A DNA stretch of 22,306 nucleotides from Purshia tridentata (lineage: Eukaryota > Streptophyta > Magnoliopsida > Rosales > Rosaceae), in assembly GCA_003254885.1 (NCBI GenBank), contig QANT01005016.1, positions 1 through 22,306 of the forward strand, read 5' to 3'. Shown here piece after piece: positions 18,256 to 22,306 of the stretch. How positions within the stretch are numbered: position 1 is the stretch's first letter; each line of letters opens with the position of its first letter. The position numbers were made by a program, and so were the translations under genes. The notes beneath the pieces were generated by a model. That model ran no database searches and had not been told where the DNA came from. It was given only the letters and a program-made list of their open reading frames with translations.

Positions 18256-18293
<38 letters not shown>
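18256..18293. repeat. (TC)n microsatellite
   Basis: A perfect TC run of about 38 bp within the CACTA element, followed by tattttgtatatg. Confidence 0.95.
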
Positions 18294-18295
<2 letters not shown>

Positions 18296-18554
18296 TTTGT
18301 ATATGATTTTGTAATTTAATTTTATTTCCTTACATTGTCGCTTATATTTATTAACTTAATTGTATTTTTCGTTTTACTTTGCAGAGAATTTCTGAGACTT
18401 TAGATAAAAAAATAAAGGGCTAGTCTGGGGGAAAAGAAGGTAATATGAATGAAACAATCAACACTGCAATGTGTATGTATTTTACTTGGTAGTATGCGTT
18501 TGATATTTTGATTTTTGCATTATAAATGTAGTGCTTTAGTTTACCAGCTCACCT

Positions 18555-18760
18555 TTAACTTTTTATTTTCCTTGATTTTTAACATTGTACTGGATACTTG
18601 ATTGGCCAAAATCACTTGCTAGGTATTCTGAAGAAGGAAAAAAATCTTACTAGACAATTAACTTTTTATTTTCCTTGCTTTTTAACATTGTACTGGATAC
18701 TTGATTGGCCAAAATCACTTGCTGGGTATTCTGAAGAAGGAAAAAAATCTTACTAGACAG
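18555..18760. repeat. 103-bp tandem duplication
   Basis: TTAACTTTTTATTTTCCTTG starts at 18555 and again at 18658. Both units continue through ggatacttgattggccaaaa and gaagaaggaaaaaaatctta to tagaca. Only about three substitutions were seen (ttgattt/ttgcttt, gctaggt/gctgggt, acaatt/acagtt), so the duplication is recent or homogenised. Confidence 0.93.
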
Positions 18761-20300
18761 TTGTTATACAATTTAAGGAAAAAATCACCTTTAACTCAAA
18801 TTTAAATGCATATATATAGACCATATAATTGTCCACTAGAGCTAGCCAGCTATCTGAGTTCTACTGAGCTTGTTATCTGCTTCATTACTATTCTGAAAAT
18901 GCCCATGCCCAATCTTTTCCTTGTTTCTTCAATCTCTTTGCCACACCACCTCAACCAAATCCCAAAAGCCTACTGCCTCCAAGCTCTTGAAAAATCTAGC
19001 CCAGCTTAGACATGACTACAAGAGCCATGGCTGCAGCCACAACAAACAAACCGAGCAAATATTGTTCCCATAAACACAATTAAACCTAGAAAAAAACAGC
19101 AGAGGACTATGCCAAGAAGCTGAACCCCATGAAGCCTAGAAGTGACCCTCTAGTTTCTAAGCCAGTGAAAGATGCCAATTAACATGCACTGTGGTGCCGG
19201 AGGCTTGTTAGTGATTATAAGTGGTTTGCTATGTACATGATCTCCTTGGCTCTGTAGTAGAGAATGTAGTTTGATTAATAATTTGTTTTTTTTTGGCCTA
19301 AGTTTGATTAGTAATTTAAAAGAGTAAAATGCGCAATAGTTATAAAGTGATCTGATTTCCTTGTTCATTCAAAATTTCAGATCGAAGAGGAAAAAGAAAA
19401 CTAAAAGAGAATGAAAAATGGATTTTAGAGAGGACAGATATTATCTGTGTTATCTCTCTCTCTTTCTCACTCACTTTTTTTTTTTTCTCACTCTCTCTCT
19501 CGCGTCCGAGCTTGCCGACCAGTTGCTTTTGAAGATGTCATATTCGCTACATTTAACAAGGGGATTTGCTACATACCTTTTGACAATAATGCAGCATAGG
19601 TATTAGTGAGATGAATTCTCATTCATGACTTTGAATTATTTTAGTTGATAATGTTTTGAGGTGTGTGGAAAATGCATCTAAATTTTAAATTAAGGTTGAA
19701 TTCGATATTAGTGAAGCTATAACTAGTTGAATGTTAATGTAGCTATTGATAAAATCTAGTTGATTCTATATTGGGCATATAGTGTTTAATTATTCTATAT
19801 TGATGAGTTCGACAAAATGAGATTGGAGGATAGGTAATGCAAACTGGATATAGATTTGATGTGCCTTACTTTGTTTTTCATATAGTTCTAAGAGCTTACA
19901 TTGATGTGGCTTTGAATTGCTATTCATGAAGCCATGGAGCAACAAACCATATCCAGTTGCGAACTGGTTAGAAGAATACCAAACACAAGGTCCATTTTCT
20001 AATGTTTCATGTTATTAGTCTTCTCATATTTAATATATTCACACCCAGCTTATGTCTTTTCTGCAACATTCTTTTAATTTCAAGATTTCAATTTGTCCAT
20101 GGTAAGGATTTCTCTAATTTGCTTTGTTCTTATACAACTCATATTTCTATTAGTTTATGGCATTTGGCGGGTTTCTTAATTTCGTCCCAAGCTGTCTGGC
20201 ATATGATTTTTTCTTTTTTTCTTTTTTTAAGATTTTCATATTTTGTTTTGAAGTGGTTGGAGCTTATTTGGAAAATGCTAATTTGTATAGACCCATGTAC
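18761..20300. other. Interior of CACTA element, no gene seen
   Basis: Short frames (62-120 codons) have no recognisable domain. A CT/T-rich run lies at 19452-19501. The longest frame (20002-20364) is hydrophobic, T-rich and runs into a duplication, as expected of intron-like sequence read by chance. Confidence 0.45.
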
Positions 20301-20946
20301 AGCAAACTGGACAAGAGTTGTGTGCTTCAACACAAAATTAGATGATGGCTATCTGCCAATTTGATCATTCCCTTATCCAGAAATTTAATAGTTAGTCATC
20401 TATGGATTATAGAATTTATTATTGTTGCATGTCTAGCATTATGTAAAAACTATATATTGTGGTCACCAGAAAACATATTAAACAATTAAGCTTCAAGTAA
20501 ACTTGCCTATAATGACTTGGTTTCCTTCTTTATTGCAAGCAAGTACTAAAGATGAATTTTTCAAGAATTTTATCACCGGGGCTTATTTGCTTATAATTTC
20601 TGACACTATTGTAAGGACTAACAAGCAAACTGGACAAGAGTTGTGTGCTTCAACACAACATTAGATGATGGCTATCTGCCAATTTGATCATTCCCTTATC
20701 CAGAAATTTAATAGTTAGTCATCTATGGATTATAGAATTAATTATTGTTGCATGTCTAGCATTATGTAAAAACTATATATTGTGGTCGCCAGAAAACATA
20801 TTAAACAATTAAGCTTCAAGTAAACTTGCCTATAATGACTTGGTTTCCTTCTTTATTGCAAGCAAGTACTAAAGATGAATTTTTCAAGAATTTTATCACC
20901 AGGGCTTATCTGCTTATAATTTCTGACACTATTGTAAGGACTAACA
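20301..20946. repeat. 323-bp tandem duplication, two units
   Basis: AGCAAACTGGACAAGAGTTG starts at 20301 and again at 20624. The two units (20301-20623 and 20624-20946) run in register through gatgatggctatctgccaat and tgcatgtctagcattatgta to ctgacactattgtaagga. Only a handful of substitutions were noticed (acaaaatta/acaacatta, gaatttatt/gaattaatt, ggtcacc/ggtcgcc, accgggg/accaggg). Confidence 0.95.
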
Positions 20947-21539
20947 TATAAGGTATTTTTACTTGTGTTTAATGCTGTTATAAGATATTTATGTTTCCTT
21001 CATTAAGTTTTTCATTTTTTTATATGATTATCTCCTAATTTGTTCTGCTTCTTAGAAGAATATGAAGAATTAATTAACTGACTATATGAACTCTTGGTTG
21101 CAGTGGTGGTGGTTTCAATCAATTGGGTGTTTGTAGGAGTGTTTGAATGAGCATATGTTTGCAACGAGAGATTATTTTCCGTGGGTGAATGGAGGCAGAT
21201 TTGAGTACAAGTGCTTGCTTAGAAAATATAAGGTAGCTTAATGTAGATGATAGCTAGTTGGAATGAGGTTATATGTGGGTGAGGGTTGATCCCTACTTTT
21301 GGTGGGATGTGTAATCCCTTTTGGGTGATTGAATTTGAATACTTTCTTGTGTGGATGCTGAGATTTATGAGAATCAATGAATGATACTTTAAAATTGCAC
21401 AAATTCTTGAATGTCATTATCAATTATATCACTTTTCTAATGTGAATGAAGGAAAAACAAACATATTTAACATCTAAAATATGTTAAAAATTGAAATGTA
21501 AACTACTTATTATATTAGTTTCTAAAAAATATTGTATCA
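20947..21539. other. Interior of CACTA element with a possible former last exon
   Basis: An acceptor-like ctcttggttgcag (ending near 21104) precedes about 130 bp of balanced sequence with reduced T-bias, up to gcttagaaaatataag before gtagctt, which resembles a donor. The sequence after it (ttatatgtgggtgaggg... and then gaatcaatgaatgatac) could be a 3' untranslated region. No meaningful open frame spans it, so it is at most a decayed exon. Confidence 0.3.
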
Positions 21540-21822
21540 GAAACAATTTTTGTACCTGCTTACTAGTAAACAACTGATGTATAATATAGGCATTCATATC
21601 AGTGAAAAGTAAAAAAGGGATGTATAATGTTGGAAAACTGATGTATTTGGTCCATCATTAATATCATATTTAAAATAAATACAATATTAAAACATATAGT
21701 AGACATCAGTGGAAAACTGATGTCTAAAAAGGTAAATTTAACATCGCCCCTGGAGACATCGGTTGAAAAGATGATTATACATCAGTTTTGCTATGATGTA
21801 TATTAATGTTTTTGTAGTAGTG
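21540..21822. repeat. Right subterminal repeat zone of the 6-kb CACTA element
   Basis: Repeated words of the aaactgatgt / acatcagt type: near 21573, 21640, 21703 (gacatcagtggaaaactgatgtc, an inverted pair), 21752 (gacatcggttg) and 21780 (acatcagttttgctatgatgt). The left end has fewer, more diverged versions (gacatcac, aacatcac, gtgatatc) at 15871-16035. Such arrays are the usual transposase-binding zones of this superfamily. Confidence 0.65.
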
Positions 21823-21825
21823 GGA
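21823..21825. repeat. 3-bp target duplication (gga), right
   Basis: gga immediately follows ...TTTTTGTAGTAGTG and matches the triplet before the left terminus at 15847-15849. Confidence 0.7.
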
Positions 21826-22004
21826 TTAAGGAAACCAAGTCCTTCTTGTGCGTCAAGCGTGACAATATACGGCTGCAAGTCAAGCGTACAATATGATGAT
21901 ATGCGCGTAAATCTGACTTCCAATCACACGACTTGGCCGCAAAGGTTCTCACTACCTTGATGGTGCAAGGACTTTTGAGAGGGCGTGATGGAATAGAAGT
22001 TATT
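21826..22004. other. Spacer between two CACTA-type elements
   Basis: About 180 bp of non-repetitive sequence including gcgtcaagcgtgacaatatac and its near-duplicate caagtcaagcgtacaatatga. No gene is visible. Confidence 0.5.
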
Positions 22005-22306
22005 CACTACTACAAAAAAAGGCTTCCATGACGCGGATTCCGTGTCATCTTTTACATTTTAGGACGCTCCTTCAGAGCGTCCTCTATGTTGGTGTCATAG
22101 AAAGTCTGCAAAGACAACGTTTAAAACATGTTCTCAAAACTATATTATGACAGTTAATAAGCGTCATAGAACCTTTTAAAAAACGTTCTAATATGTTTTT
22201 CATGACATCTTAAAAGTGTTATTAATTCTTTGAATGAGCGTCCTTACACATAAACTAAGACGTTTTAAAACCGTTATTATTCTTTCCAAAAAGCGTCCTT
22301 ATATCC
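22005..22306 (+). mobile_element. Left terminus of a second CACTACTAC-type element, runs off the window
   Basis: The end starts CACTACTACAAAAAAAGGCT. Subterminal repeats follow that differ from those of the upstream element: gacgc, aggacgctcc, gagcgtcctc, gcgtcatag, gagcgtccttac, aagcgtcctta, in both orientations, together with tgacat/atgaca words. This resembles the terminal zone of a CACTA-type element of another subfamily. The right end lies beyond the window. Confidence 0.65.

Larger units (their letters stand above)
15850..21822. mobile_element. Non-autonomous CACTA-type transposon, 5973 bp, with intact ends
   Basis: The left end is CACTACTACAAAAATGTTGA (15850). The right end on the opposite strand is CACTACTACAAAAACATTAA (from 21822). 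The first 14 bases are identical and the following bases similar, both reaching a gACATCA/tACATCA word. The flanking triplets are gga (15847-15849) and gga (21823-21825), the 3-bp target duplication of the CACTA superfamily. Subterminal repeats of the ACATCA / TGATGT type occur at both ends, for example gacatcagtggaaaactgatgtc near 21703. The longest frame inside is about 120 codons and none resembles a CACTA transposase or its partner, so the element depends on a helper. The interior carries CT-rich leader-like sequence, splice-like words and three large tandem duplications, which suggests captured host sequence. Confidence 0.82.

Noticed and set aside
20002-20364. 120-codon hydrophobic plus-strand frame
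   Set aside because: It is T-rich sequence that produces Phe/Leu/Ile by composition alone, and it runs into the 323-bp duplication.

Overview
The window reads as nuclear DNA of a flowering plant, most likely a eudicot. It is AT-rich, with long intergenic spacers, (AG)n, (CT)n and (AT)n microsatellites, and transposon families typical of plants (hAT, CACTA, LTR retrotransposon, foldback MITEs). The one intact gene encodes a plant-type (nepenthesin-like, A1B) aspartic protease. A woody eudicot such as a Rosaceae species would fit, but nothing here proves the genus. There is no bacterial or organellar gene content and no convincing tRNA or rRNA.

Layout. 1-1234: AT-rich spacer. 1235-1643: short hAT-type MITE with a near-perfect 8-bp target duplication. 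1902-2214: foldback MITE with ~55-bp inverted ends. About 2590-6100: decayed hAT element whose transposase is read on the minus strand (BED zinc finger, DUF659-like core, C-terminal dimerisation domain). It is broken by stops, frameshifts and a 131-bp internal tandem duplication, yet still shows recognisable splice sites. 6897 to about 11960: array related to a CACTA element. It begins with CACTACAAGAAAA and is filled with blocks of an inverted motif built on GGGCGACGAA / TTCGTCGCCC. A 1.6-kb solo LTR (7556-9153, target duplication AAACT) sits inside it. 11961-13464: spacer and promoter region with a long (AG)n tract. 13465-14868: the intronless aspartic protease gene. 15850-21822: a complete-looking non-autonomous CACTA-type element of 5973 bp with 14-bp terminal inverted repeats and a 3-bp target duplication (gga). 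It carries no visible transposase and contains three large tandem duplications. 22005 to the end: left terminus of a further CACTA-type element that runs out of the window.

The protease gene is a single-gene island between transposable elements. It should be a secreted or vacuolar endopeptidase made as a preproenzyme. The rest of the window is best understood as layers of insertions. The order that can be read directly is that the LTR element inserted into the 6.9-12 kb CACTA-like array, and that internal duplications arose within the hAT copy and within the 6-kb CACTA element.
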